Below are positions 34,230-42,780 of a DNA stretch of 64,000 bases, piece by piece (position 1 is the first letter of the stretch; every line of letters begins with the position of its first letter). The DNA comes from Paenibacillus sp. USDA918EY (GTDB taxonomy: Bacteria > Bacillota > Bacilli > Paenibacillales > Paenibacillaceae): positions 310,001 through 374,000 of the forward strand of contig NZ_WTWY01000003.1 in the NCBI RefSeq assembly GCF_009870825.1, written 5' to 3'. A model generated the notes under the pieces. The model made no database searches, was not told the DNA's origin, and worked only from the letters and a program-made list of their open reading frames with translations. The translations under genes and the position numbers were made by a program.

Positions 34230-35348
34230 TTATGGGCGGGGCAGCGCTTCATATTCGGCGCACGCCTGCAAAAAAGCGCCCAGCCCTTTTTGATCGTTCG
34301 TTACGATCGGCTCGCTGATGTAATAGGCGTACGTGCCGTCCCGTTTGTCGGCGCCGCCGAGTCCGGCAACCTGGCAGTTTTTGTTCAGATTGACCCAGCC
34401 TTCCTTCGTTTCCAGCACGAATTCGGAAATCAGCCCGCGATACGCTTGATCGAGCGTTCCCCGCCAGCTTTCGTCCAGCGCGCCCAGACGGATTCCTTTG
34501 GCCATCGCATAGGTGAACATGCTGGAAGCGGAAGCCTCCAAATAATTGCCCTTCCGGGCTCCCTGATCCACCACCTGATACCAGACGCCGCTTTCGGCGT
34601 CCTGGAATTGGCGGATGGCCGCCAACGTATCGTTCAGGATGCGGACAATCTCGTCGTAATCGGCATGCTGCTTGGGCAAAATGGCCAGCACATCAACCAG
34701 CGCCATCACAAACCAGCCGAGGGAACGGCCCCAGAAGTTGGCGGACAGCCCGGTTTCGGGATCGCACCAAGGCTGCTCCCTTTTTTCGTCCCATGCATGG
34801 AACAAAAGCCCCGTCTTGTCATCCTTCGTATGCCGCTCGCACAGGATAAACTGCTTCGTGACGTCGCCGATGCCTTTCCCGTCCTCAAACGTGAGCAAAT
34901 ATTCGAGATAAAACGGGGAGCCCATGTACAAACCGTCGAGCCAGATTTGATAAGGATAAATTTGCTTGTGCCAGAACGCTCCCTCGGATGTGCGCGGATG
35001 CGTCTGCAGCTGCGTTCCGAGCAGCTCCGCCGCTTTTTTGTATTTATCCTGCTTCGTTTCGGCATACAGCACGAACAGCAGCTTCCCGTTATTGATATGA
35101 TCGATGTTATATTCGTCGAGGCGGTACCCCCGGATCATGCCGTCTTCCTGAATAAATGCGTCCATGTTGTCCCGAATGTACTGAAAGTACGCGCGTTCTC
35201 CGGTTTGCCGCCAGAGCAGCTCGAAGCCTTTCAGCACCACGCCGTAATCATAAGACCATTTGCCGTGATATCCTTTGTCCTCATACAGTTTCGGGGTGCG
35301 CTCCATGATGGATTCGGCCGTTCGCCCGGCCCAGTTTGCCTGTTCCAT
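34230..35348 (-). CDS. Unsaturated rhamnogalacturonyl hydrolase, GH105 (YteR/YesR-like)
   Basis: This 372-residue alpha/alpha-barrel protein has GH105/GH88 features: GKWSYDYGVVLKGFELLW, IYPYQIWLDGLYMGSPFYLEY (with the catalytic Asp in LDGLYM), NFWGRSLGWFVMALVDVL and GNYLEASASSMFTYAMAKG. It removes delta-4,5-unsaturated galacturonate from lyase products. There is no signal peptide. AGGAGG is close to the ATG. It follows the importer lipoprotein gene after a hairpin and is the first enzyme gene of the pectin operon. Confidence 0.94.
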   Translation of the reverse strand: MEQANWAGRTAESIMERTPKLYEDKGYHGKWSYDYGVVLKGFELLWRQTGERAYFQYIRDNMDAFIQEDGMIRGYRLDEYNIDHINNGKLLFVLYAETKQDKYKKAAELLGTQLQTHPRTSEGAFWHKQIYPYQIWLDGLYMGSPFYLEYLLTFEDGKGIGDVTKQFILCERHTKDDKTGLLFHAWDEKREQPWCDPETGLSANFWGRSLGWFVMALVDVLAILPKQHADYDEIVRILNDTLAAIRQFQDAESGVWYQVVDQGARKGNYLEASASSMFTYAMAKGIRLGALDESWRGTLDQAYRGLISEFVLETKEGWVNLNKNCQVAGLGGADKRDGTYAYYISEPIVTNDQKGLGAFLQACAEYEALPRP

Positions 35349-35370
35349 GATGACCTCCTGCGGAATAAAC

Positions 35371-35403
35371 AGGCCCTAACCCCGGGTTAGGCGGATAGGG
35401 CCT
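35371..35403 (-). terminator. Intercistronic hairpin after the pectin importer lipoprotein gene
   Basis: Arms AGGCCCTA (35371-35378) and TAGGGCCT (35396-35403) enclose an inner CCGGGTTAG segment. The minus-strand T-run is weak (TGTTT). It sits between the lipoprotein and GH105 genes, the same place as the hairpin at 24931 in the other importer operon. Confidence 0.6.
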
Positions 35404-35504
35404 TATTTTTGATATGGGTTATATTGCTCCATACTGAAATTAGACGATGAATGCCAAGCAGCCGCTACGGTTACGGATCGTTAAGGATTGAAAACCGTTA
35501 GCCA

Positions 35505-37022
35505 TTATTTTTTCGCTTCTTGGTAAGCGGCTTCGTATTCGGAAATGATTTTGCTGCCGCCGGATTTTTTCCAGTTCTCGACCGCGTCCTTAAAGCCGTT
35601 CAGGTCGATTTTGCCAAGAATGTATTTGTAAGTCGCGTCGGTAATGATTTTCTGCAGCTCGGAGCCCTGCGTGGAGAAGGTTTCCGATTCCAGCGAATAA
35701 GCAGGGTTCAGCACCGCGTAGTTCGCGTTTTCCTTGATCAGCTTGTCGGATTCGGCCTTCAGCGGATCGGAATCGTGGATTTTATAACCGGTTTCGTTCG
35801 GACGGGAAGACGCGAATGGCTGCACTTCCTGCTGCCACAAATCCTGGTTGATGATCGTGGCCGCATCGTTTTCGTCCACTTTGTAGTGAACGTCCTTGAT
35901 GCCGTACGTCATCAGCGCGTACGTATCGTCATCCATCAAATCGTTGACGAATTTCAGCACCCGCTTCAGCTCCGCTTCGTCCTTCACTTCGGATTTCGGG
36001 AAGGCCAGCAGGCCGCCGATGCCGTTGTTTCCGGCCCAAATATGGCGCTCGGATTCGCTGCCGGTCGGCGTAATGTTGTTGACCAGCACGAGCTCCATGT
36101 TGTCCTGAACGCCTTTGGCCATGTTTTTCAGGTTTTTGCTGTCGAAGAGGGCTCCCACGTAAATGCCGGCTTTGCCCTGCGCGAATTTTTGCTGCTGGTC
36201 GGTTTTCGCCGTCACGGCAAAGTCCTGGTTGATGTAGCCGTTATCGTACAGCTTTTTCATGTAATCCATCGTTTTGACGTATTCCTCGGTATCGAACTCC
36301 GGCGTCATTTTGCCGTCTTCGCTTACTTTCCAATAGTTCGGGACGCCCATGTAGGAGCCCAGCGTTTTGAAGGCGCCGTAAACAAGATCGCTGCGGTCCA
36401 TAAAGCCGGTCGTGTCTTTTTTGCCGTTGCCGTCCGGATCTTTTTCGGTAAACGCTTTGGCGACCTCCATCAGCTCATCCATCGTTTTCGGCACGGGCAG
36501 GCCGACCTTGTCCAGCCAATCCTTGCGAATGACGACGCCGTTGCGGGCCAAGTCCTTCTGGAACGGGATGCCGTACAATTTGCCGGCGATGGAAGCGGAT
36601 CTGCGCGTATCCTCCGAAATTTTGGCCAGGTTCGGGAACTCGTTGAGATACGGCTCCACCTCCCAGAACACGCCCGATTTGAGCGCATTGCGGACGGAAG
36701 AGTTGTCAAGAATGGTCAGGGTAACGATATCCGCCAAAGAGTCCGAAGCAAGCGACGTATTGATGCGCTCTTCCTTGGAAGCGTCCGGAATCCAGGAGAA
36801 CTTGACCTCCGCGTTCGTTTTTTCTTCGATCTTCTTGATGATCGTATCCGTCGGAGGCGACGCCGTATGCAGTATGTTGAGCCAGGTAATGGTGGTTTTT
36901 GCGTTCGGGTCGGCGCCGCTGCCGGTCGTCGTTCCCCCCGTTTTCGTCTTTTCGCCGCATGCCGTCAGCACCAGCGTGGAGCAAATCGCAAGCGCAGCCA
37001 TGGTTTTGACCATCTTTCTCAT
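35505..37022 (-). CDS. Oligosaccharide ABC transporter substrate-binding lipoprotein
   Basis: This 505-residue lipoprotein has the signal MRKMVKTMAALAICSTLVLTAC, with lipobox LTAC. The mature protein is a family 1 solute-binding protein of the LplA/YtcQ group (DTIIKKIEEKTNAEVKFSWIP; DPDGNGKKDTTGFMDRS). The ATG at 37022 lies 8 nt from AAAGGGG, better than the one at 37028. The operon context with GH105, GH28, CE8 and GH43 points to pectin-derived oligosaccharides as ligand (inference). Confidence 0.92.
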   Translation of the reverse strand: MRKMVKTMAALAICSTLVLTACGEKTKTGGTTTGSGADPNAKTTITWLNILHTASPPTDTIIKKIEEKTNAEVKFSWIPDASKEERINTSLASDSLADIVTLTILDNSSVRNALKSGVFWEVEPYLNEFPNLAKISEDTRRSASIAGKLYGIPFQKDLARNGVVIRKDWLDKVGLPVPKTMDELMEVAKAFTEKDPDGNGKKDTTGFMDRSDLVYGAFKTLGSYMGVPNYWKVSEDGKMTPEFDTEEYVKTMDYMKKLYDNGYINQDFAVTAKTDQQQKFAQGKAGIYVGALFDSKNLKNMAKGVQDNMELVLVNNITPTGSESERHIWAGNNGIGGLLAFPKSEVKDEAELKRVLKFVNDLMDDDTYALMTYGIKDVHYKVDENDAATIINQDLWQQEVQPFASSRPNETGYKIHDSDPLKAESDKLIKENANYAVLNPAYSLESETFSTQGSELQKIITDATYKYILGKIDLNGFKDAVENWKKSGGSKIISEYEAAYQEAKK

Positions 37023-37069
37023 CTTCATTTCCCCTTTGTAAAAAGATAGAGTGGATCTCATCCGCTTGC

Positions 37070-38038
37070 TTAATAGACGCCGTCTTCCCCGAATTTTTTG
37101 GCGAGCCGGTTGGACAGCATCACCAGGATCAGCCCTACGAGCCCTTTGAAAAGGCCTACGGTGGTGCTGAAGCTGAGCTGGCCGTTTTTCAGACCGGCGG
37201 TGTAAATGTAGGTGTCGAAAATTTCGGCGACCTCGCGGTTGAGGGAATTAAGCAGCAAGTACATATGTTCAAAGCCCAGATCGAGCGTGCTGCCGATTTT
37301 TAAAATCAGAAGCGTAATGATGACCGGACGGATGGCCGGCAGCGTCACATGCCATGTTTTGCGCAGCCTGCCCGCGCCGTCCATTTCAGCGGCCTCGTAC
37401 AGTTGGGTGTCCACGACGGTGATTGCGGCCAAATAAATGATGGTGGACCAGCCGAGCTCCTTCCAAATGACTTGTCCGATGTATACGGTCCGCAGCCATT
37501 CGGGAGAGGTCAGGAAGCTGATTTTCGGCAGCCCGAGCGCGGCGAGCATTTCGTTGAACACTCCTCCGTCTACCGTGAGGAACACATACGTAATGGAGAC
37601 GATGATGACCCACGACATAAAATGCGGAATGTAAATGATCGTTTGAACCGCGTTTTTGAACAGCTTGTGCCGGACTTCGTTCAGCATGAGCGCCAAAAGG
37701 ATCGGCAGCGGAAAAAAGATGAGGATGTTCAGCGCAAACAAAATCAGCGTGTTGCTCAGCAGCATGAAAAACGTCGGCTCCGTAAACAAACGGATAAAAT
37801 GCTTCCATCCGACCCACGGGCTGCCCGCGATGCCTTGGTAGGGCTGATAGTCCTGGAACGCGATCACCAGACCGCCCATCGGCAAATATTTGAAAATAAT
37901 GAAGTAAAGCACGCCGGGCAAAATCATAAGGTACAGCAGTTTGTTGCGTTTCAGGCTTTCCAGGCGCATTCGCGCGGGCCGCTCCTTTTTTGCGGTTGCC
38001 ATGTTCATGTTCACTGCGGCGGTACTTGAATCCTTCAC
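37070..38038 (-). CDS. Oligosaccharide ABC transporter permease, LplB type
   Basis: This 322-residue CUT1 permease has the LplB pattern (LLALMLNEVRHKLFKNAVQTIIYIPHFMSWVIIV) and the EAA loop YEAAEMDGAGRLRKTWHVTLP. It starts with GTG behind AAGGAGG (8 nt). It is the first gene of the minus-strand pectin operon. Its partner permease is divergent on the plus strand at 38331, so both half-transporters share the control region 38039-38330. Confidence 0.94.
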   Translation of the reverse strand: MKDSSTAAVNMNMATAKKERPARMRLESLKRNKLLYLMILPGVLYFIIFKYLPMGGLVIAFQDYQPYQGIAGSPWVGWKHFIRLFTEPTFFMLLSNTLILFALNILIFFPLPILLALMLNEVRHKLFKNAVQTIIYIPHFMSWVIIVSITYVFLTVDGGVFNEMLAALGLPKISFLTSPEWLRTVYIGQVIWKELGWSTIIYLAAITVVDTQLYEAAEMDGAGRLRKTWHVTLPAIRPVIITLLILKIGSTLDLGFEHMYLLLNSLNREVAEIFDTYIYTAGLKNGQLSFSTTVGLFKGLVGLILVMLSNRLAKKFGEDGVY

Positions 38039-38330
38039 CGAGTCGACCTCCTTGTCAGCGTGTTGACGTCTACGTTGTTCAGCTTAGGATCTTTTCGGCA
38101 TTCCGTACATAATCATTTCATGACAGCGGTTGCAAAACCGCGTAACGACGCCTTTTCCCGCCGCTCCATCTCATCTGATGATCACGATGCAACATAATGA
38201 TTATACGGCCCGTCCGGCCGAATTTGCCCGCGGTTTGACGCCCGCATCAGCATCTTAGCATTTGATTATATACGTAACTCTTCCGTCTTGGTACAGTGTC
38301 CATGAAACCGACTACAAGGAGGACAAACTT
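38039..38330. promoter_or_regulatory. Divergent control region of the pectin importer
   Basis: This 292-bp gap lies between the divergent LplB and LplC genes. A TGACAGCGGTTGCA element at 38121-38134 has two mismatches to the cre consensus and overlaps a small GCGGTTgcaaAACCGC hairpin. No gene is seen. The membrane AraC regulator at 39296-41539 is the likely activator acting here (inference). Confidence 0.5.
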
Positions 38331-39215
38331 ATGGCACGATCCCTTAGAAAAAAAGAATCCGCAGGCAGCATCGCATTTACGGTTGTAAACAGCACGTTAT
38401 TGATTTTGATCGCGCTTGCCTGCCTGCTGCCTTTCGTGAACGTGATCGCCAGTTCGTTTGCATCGACGCAGGAAGTGGTGGCCAAAAAGTTCATTTTGTT
38501 CCCGACCACGTTCTCTTTGGATGCCTACCGTTACATCCTGTCGACGCCGACCATTTTTAAAAGCTTGGCCGTATCGATCGGCGTGACCCTCGTCGGCACG
38601 CTGGTGAGCATGGCCCTGACCGCGCTGATGGCGTACGGCCTGTCACGCAAATATTTATATGGAAGAAATGCGATCAACTTTATCGTCGTGTTTTCGATGC
38701 TGTTCAGCGGGGGCATGATTCCGACGTTCCTCGTCGTCAAAAGCCTTGGGCTGATCGATTCCTACTGGTCGCTCATTCTGCCGGTCGCAATCAACGCCTT
38801 CAACCTGATCATCATGCGGAACTTCTTTCAGGCGCTGCCGGACAGCCTGGAGGAATCGGCCAAAATGGACGGCTGCAACGACTTCGGGGTGTTCTTTAAA
38901 ATCATGCTTCCGCTGGCGCTGCCCTCCATCGCCACCATTTCGCTCTTTTACGGCGTGGCATACTGGAATACGTACATGAACGCCATCCTGTACATTACCG
39001 ATTCCGTCAAATGGCCGATCCAGGTGCTGCTGCGGCAGATCGTCATCGTTTCAAGCGGCATGCAGGCGGAAAGCACGTCCGTCGACGTCATTCCTCCCGC
39101 GCAGACGATCAAAATGGCCGTCATCGTGATCGCGACGGTGCCGATGCTGATCGCTTATCCGTTCGTGCAAAAACATTTCGTCAAAGGCGCGCTGCTCGGC
39201 TCGGTCAAAGGATAA
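38331..39215 (+). CDS. Oligosaccharide ABC transporter permease, LplC type
   Basis: This 294-residue CUT1 permease has an EAA loop (LEESAKMDGCNDFGVFFKIMLPLALP) and the family C-terminus FVKGALLGSVKG. AAGGAGG lies at a good distance before the ATG at 38331. Unusually for this family it is not in one operon with its LplB partner and lipoprotein but faces away from them. It is convergent with the AraC regulator gene. The transporter is completed by a shared ATPase such as MsmX, not encoded here. Confidence 0.93.
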   Translation: MARSLRKKESAGSIAFTVVNSTLLILIALACLLPFVNVIASSFASTQEVVAKKFILFPTTFSLDAYRYILSTPTIFKSLAVSIGVTLVGTLVSMALTALMAYGLSRKYLYGRNAINFIVVFSMLFSGGMIPTFLVVKSLGLIDSYWSLILPVAINAFNLIIMRNFFQALPDSLEESAKMDGCNDFGVFFKIMLPLALPSIATISLFYGVAYWNTYMNAILYITDSVKWPIQVLLRQIVIVSSGMQAESTSVDVIPPAQTIKMAVIVIATVPMLIAYPFVQKHFVKGALLGSVKG

Positions 39216-39223
39216 CCCCGTCT

Positions 39224-39288
39224 TAAAAACGAAGTCTTGCTTTCCCCGCAGCGTTGGAGATGCGTGAAAACAAGACTTCTTCGCTTAC
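39224..39288 (-). terminator. Terminator between LplC and the AraC regulator
   Basis: CGAAGTCTTG near 39229 pairs with CAAGACTTC near 39275. A TTTTTAAG run follows on the minus strand, serving the AraC-type gene, while the plus side has no T-run. Confidence 0.6.
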
Positions 39289-39295
39289 GCCCGAA

Positions 39296-41539
39296 TTATT
39301 GCGCCTGCTTCAGCTTGCGGTACGACCCGGGGGTGACATGTTCTTTTTTGCGGAACGAACGGATGAAGTTTTGGGAATTGTGGTACTGCAGCCGCTCGGC
39401 GATGTCCTTGATCGTCATGTCCGTCTCCACCAGCCATTTTTTGGCCATTTCGAGCCGGTAATTCATCAAATATTCGCTGAACGTCATGCCGAATTCCTTT
39501 TTGAAAATGCTGCTCAGATAGTTCGGGTTGTAATGAAGCCGGTCGGCGATCCACTCGAGGGACAATTCCTGGTCGTATTCGGCCCGGACGATGGCGGCGA
39601 TTTTTTCGGACAAGGAACGGAACTGCCGGTTCGTTTTTTCCTTCATGCTTTTGACCATCGGCAAAATGACTTCCTGCACCAAAATGCGTTCGATTTCTTC
39701 CGGATTCCGAATGTCGAGCAGGCGGTGGTACAGCGCGTGATTGTCCTGCGTCATCAGCACCTCGACGCCCAGCAGCTGCTCCAGCTGGATCAGGTTGTTC
39801 ACGAATCGCACGAGCGCCACTTCGAAGTTCATCGATTGTTTGTTTTTTTTCATCATTTCCGCCAGCAGCGGATACAGGTAACGGGGAACCTGCTCTTCGT
39901 CGCCCAGCCGGATCGCGTCGAACAATTGGGATTCCAGCTCCGACGGATAATGAAGCAGCGCCGGTCCCGACACAAGCATGGCCATGTCTTCGTAGAAAAT
40001 GATCGATTCCTTGCCGAGGTTGAGGCGATGATGCAGCGCCTGCTTGCTCATCTCGCACGCTTCCTTGCTTTCCCACAGCCGCCCGTACGTTTGGCTGATG
40101 CCGAAGCTGACCGACACCTTCAAATATTCGCGGACCGCTTTCATGATCGTTTTGGCGTAATCCAGCACCTGCTTCCGGATCTCCTGCTCGCCGGTTCCGT
40201 TAAACGCCAGAATCGTCGCTTGCGTTTTGTCGTTCAACATGATCGGCAAAAGCCTCGATTCCTTCGGCACGATTTCTTCGACCATTTTGTTGATGGCCAG
40301 CAGCAGCAAATCTTTGTCCGCCGCTTCCCGGCCTCCGTAGCTGTCCAGTTGGATCAGCATCGTGACGTAGCGCGGATCTTCGATCGGTTCGTATCCGAAA
40401 CGAGGCATGATCCGCTCCAGCTCTTCCGGCGTAACCCTGTTGCGGAACAGGTTGAGGATCAGCTGCGTCTCCAGCTGCGGCATTTCGGCTTCGATCAGGT
40501 TTTCCAGATTTTCTTTTTCGGTAACGATCCGGTTGATGGAATGCAAAATCCATTCGACTTCGTTTTTGAAGGACGAATGCGGAGGTTTGGGCAGGCTCCG
40601 CTGGATTTGCTGCAGCGGCTTGTTGAAATACACGGCGATCATGTATGCGATGATAACGATAAATACGGTAATGACCAGGCCCATCATGATCAGGCCGAAC
40701 TTGGTCGTCTTCAGCGCCGTGGAAATTTCCTTCTGGTCGAGCAGCGTTACGTAAATCCAGTTGTTGTACGTCGATCGGGCGTATATCGCTTTGACGGGTC
40801 CGGTGCTCGCGTTCGGTACCGTAACGATCCCGGTGCGGTGCTCCGTGCCGACGGATTCCACGATGTCCGCAAGCTGCTCCTTCGTCAGCCGCTTGTCTTC
40901 GGGACCTGTCTCATACATCAGCTCGCCCTGCTTGTTCAGAATGATGATCGGCGTGTTCTCTTCGGTTTTCAGCGTATTGTCCAAGGTGGCGAGCGAAATG
41001 TCGGACAAAGCGATCGCCTGCTTTTTGGTCGAAAAGGCGGGCAGCGTATTGACGAAGCGGATGCCGTTATCCGTCTTCATCCAAAAGAGTCCCCGGTCCT
41101 TGCCGTTAATGTAAGCGTCGTAGAGCGCCTTGCGGTCCTTCTCCGTTAAAGAGGTCAGTTTGCCGTTGGAAATTTTCCAATTCTGCACCAGGCTGATCAG
41201 CGAATATTCGGTGCCGTCCAGCCCCATCGTGGCAATATAGTTCAGCTGCGTGTTGACGTTCCGGTACGCCTCGAAATCCTTTTCCGTGATCGGGTTTTTG
41301 ACGACGGATTCGAATGAGCTGGTCGTGCTGTATGTATTAAAGGCGTATTCGATCGTTTGGATTTTTTGCTCCAAGGAATTTTTCGTTTGGGAGATGAAGC
41401 TTTGCTTGCTGCTCGAGACCCTGTCCACGACCGAATGCGTCGTATTTACGTATATATAGGCTCCGAAGCTGACGACAAGCCCGACGCCAAGCACCAGAAT
41501 CGGTATGAAGGTTTTGTAAAACATGCGGCCTTTTTTCAT
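39296..41539 (-). CDS. Membrane-anchored AraC family regulator
   Basis: This 747-residue protein has an N-terminal membrane segment (FIPILVLGVGLVVSFGAYIYV) and an extracytoplasmic Cache-like sensor part. A second membrane segment (GLIMMGLVITVFIVIIAYMIAVYF) sits near residue 275-300, followed by a long cytoplasmic linker. The C-terminal AraC DNA-binding domain has two helix-turn-helix units (LSLEWIADRLHYNPNYLSSIFKKEFG and MTIKDIAERLQYHNSQNFIRSFRK). The layout matches the one-component regulators next to LplB/LplC systems. It probably senses an extracellular sugar and activates the pectin genes on both sides. AAAGGAG precedes the ATG. Confidence 0.93.
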   Translation of the reverse strand: MKKGRMFYKTFIPILVLGVGLVVSFGAYIYVNTTHSVVDRVSSSKQSFISQTKNSLEQKIQTIEYAFNTYSTTSSFESVVKNPITEKDFEAYRNVNTQLNYIATMGLDGTEYSLISLVQNWKISNGKLTSLTEKDRKALYDAYINGKDRGLFWMKTDNGIRFVNTLPAFSTKKQAIALSDISLATLDNTLKTEENTPIIILNKQGELMYETGPEDKRLTKEQLADIVESVGTEHRTGIVTVPNASTGPVKAIYARSTYNNWIYVTLLDQKEISTALKTTKFGLIMMGLVITVFIVIIAYMIAVYFNKPLQQIQRSLPKPPHSSFKNEVEWILHSINRIVTEKENLENLIEAEMPQLETQLILNLFRNRVTPEELERIMPRFGYEPIEDPRYVTMLIQLDSYGGREAADKDLLLLAINKMVEEIVPKESRLLPIMLNDKTQATILAFNGTGEQEIRKQVLDYAKTIMKAVREYLKVSVSFGISQTYGRLWESKEACEMSKQALHHRLNLGKESIIFYEDMAMLVSGPALLHYPSELESQLFDAIRLGDEEQVPRYLYPLLAEMMKKNKQSMNFEVALVRFVNNLIQLEQLLGVEVLMTQDNHALYHRLLDIRNPEEIERILVQEVILPMVKSMKEKTNRQFRSLSEKIAAIVRAEYDQELSLEWIADRLHYNPNYLSSIFKKEFGMTFSEYLMNYRLEMAKKWLVETDMTIKDIAERLQYHNSQNFIRSFRKKEHVTPGSYRKLKQAQ

Positions 41540-41612
41540 CGAAATGCTCCTTTACCTGCGTCTTTAGTTCCAATTATAGCGTTTACATCATGATATTGAC
41601 AAACGATTTTTC

Positions 41613-41621
41613 ACGTGTGCA
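41613..41621. promoter_or_regulatory. Shared 9-mer upstream of the LacI gene
   Basis: ACGTGTGCA occurs here, 81 bp before the LacI start, and again at 42738-42746 before uxaB. It may be part of an operator for the LacI-type regulator in between. Confidence 0.35.
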
Positions 41622-41665
41622 ATTTCTTGGATTTCCCTTGACTTCCCAATTTGTAGAACTTAAAC

Positions 41666-41679
41666 TGAAAGCGTGAACA
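41666..41679. promoter_or_regulatory. Candidate cre (CcpA) box before the uronate regulator
   Basis: TGAAAGCGTGAACA differs from the cre consensus TGWAANCGNTNWCA at one position. It lies 23-36 bp upstream of the LacI-family gene and could give glucose repression of the uronate genes. Confidence 0.5.
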
Positions 41680-41701
41680 ATAGAAATGACATGAGGTTCC
41701 A

Positions 41702-42697
41702 ATGATAACGATAAAAGATATTGCGCGTGTCGCGGGCGTTTCCCACACCACCGTTTCCAGGGCGCTGAACGGAAGTTCCCTCATTAAAAAGGAAACCCGC
41801 GACAAAATCGAAAAAATCGCCGCCGAAATGAACTACATACCCAACTACAGCGCCAAAAGCCTCGTGATGAAAAAGTCGTACACGATCGGATTGTTTTTTT
41901 CGAGCATCGAACAGGGAACATCCGCCAGCTTTCTCGTCGACGCCATGAAAGGCATCCACCATGTCCTGGACGAGAACTACAATCTGACCGTGCACGGCAT
42001 CGACGGCATCAAACATTTTGACGCCATTTTGCCGCAGCGCTTCGACGGCATCCTCGTCATGAGCCAAAGCGATGCGGACAACGCCTTCATTTATCACGTC
42101 AAAAAAATGGGCATCCCGCTTGTCGTGCTGAACCGGCAGCTGGAGGACCCCAGCATTATGAACGTCGTTGCGGGCGACCGCGAAGGCGTCAAGGAAGCGA
42201 TCGATTACGCCGCGGCGCAGGGGCACCGGAAATTTGCGATCATCGAGGGAAAAGCGGGCTTCAAATCCGCGGCGGAACGCAAACAGGGATTCATCGACAG
42301 CCTGATTGCCAACCGGCTGCCATTAGTCCCCGAGTATTTCGCGTCGGGCGACTACGGCATCGAAAGCGGGTATGAGGCGATGGCTTTGCTGCTCTCCCTT
42401 CCGGATCCCCCTTCCATCGTTTTTTGCGCCAACGACGACATGGCGATCGGGGCGATGAACGCTTGTTACGCCAACGGAATTCCGGTTCCGGAGCGAATGT
42501 CGCTCATCGGCTTCGACAACATCGTCTTCTCCCGCTACACGAACCCGGCGCTGACGACGATCCACCGGCCCGTTGCCGAAATCAGCAAGCTCGGCACGAC
42601 GAAACTGATCGAACTGATGGATCATCCCGGCGCCGAACCCGAGCGGATTTTCGTCAAAACGTCGCTGGTGGTGCGTCAAAGCGTGGCTTCTGTATAA
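41702..42697 (+). CDS. LacI family regulator of the uronate genes (KdgR/ExuR-like)
   Basis: This 331-residue protein has a LacI helix-turn-helix (ITIKDIARVAGVSHTTVSRALNG), the hinge segment YSAKSLVMKKS, and an effector domain ending with the motif LIGFDNIVFSRYTNPALTTIHRP. It is divergent from the AraC gene and 83 bp upstream of uxaB on the same strand. This makes it the probable repressor of the uxaB-uxaA-uxaC operon, responding to a galacturonate or KDG-type inducer (inference). The SD (GAGGT) is weak. Confidence 0.9.
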   Translation: MITIKDIARVAGVSHTTVSRALNGSSLIKKETRDKIEKIAAEMNYIPNYSAKSLVMKKSYTIGLFFSSIEQGTSASFLVDAMKGIHHVLDENYNLTVHGIDGIKHFDAILPQRFDGILVMSQSDADNAFIYHVKKMGIPLVVLNRQLEDPSIMNVVAGDREGVKEAIDYAAAQGHRKFAIIEGKAGFKSAAERKQGFIDSLIANRLPLVPEYFASGDYGIESGYEAMALLLSLPDPPSIVFCANDDMAIGAMNACYANGIPVPERMSLIGFDNIVFSRYTNPALTTIHRPVAEISKLGTTKLIELMDHPGAEPERIFVKTSLVVRQSVASV

Positions 42698-42737
42698 CAT
42701 CTTCATCAGAAGCCATTCTTTTTTAACCAAAATGTTA

Positions 42738-42746
42738 ACGTGTGCA
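42738..42746. promoter_or_regulatory. Shared 9-mer upstream of uxaB
   Basis: This is the second copy of ACGTGTGCA, within TGTTAACGTGTGCA, about 35 bp before the uxaB start. The local sequence resembles an imperfect LacI-type palindrome around CG. Confidence 0.4.
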
Positions 42747-42780
42747 TAAACAAAACATCATGAACCAGGAGATGATTTTC

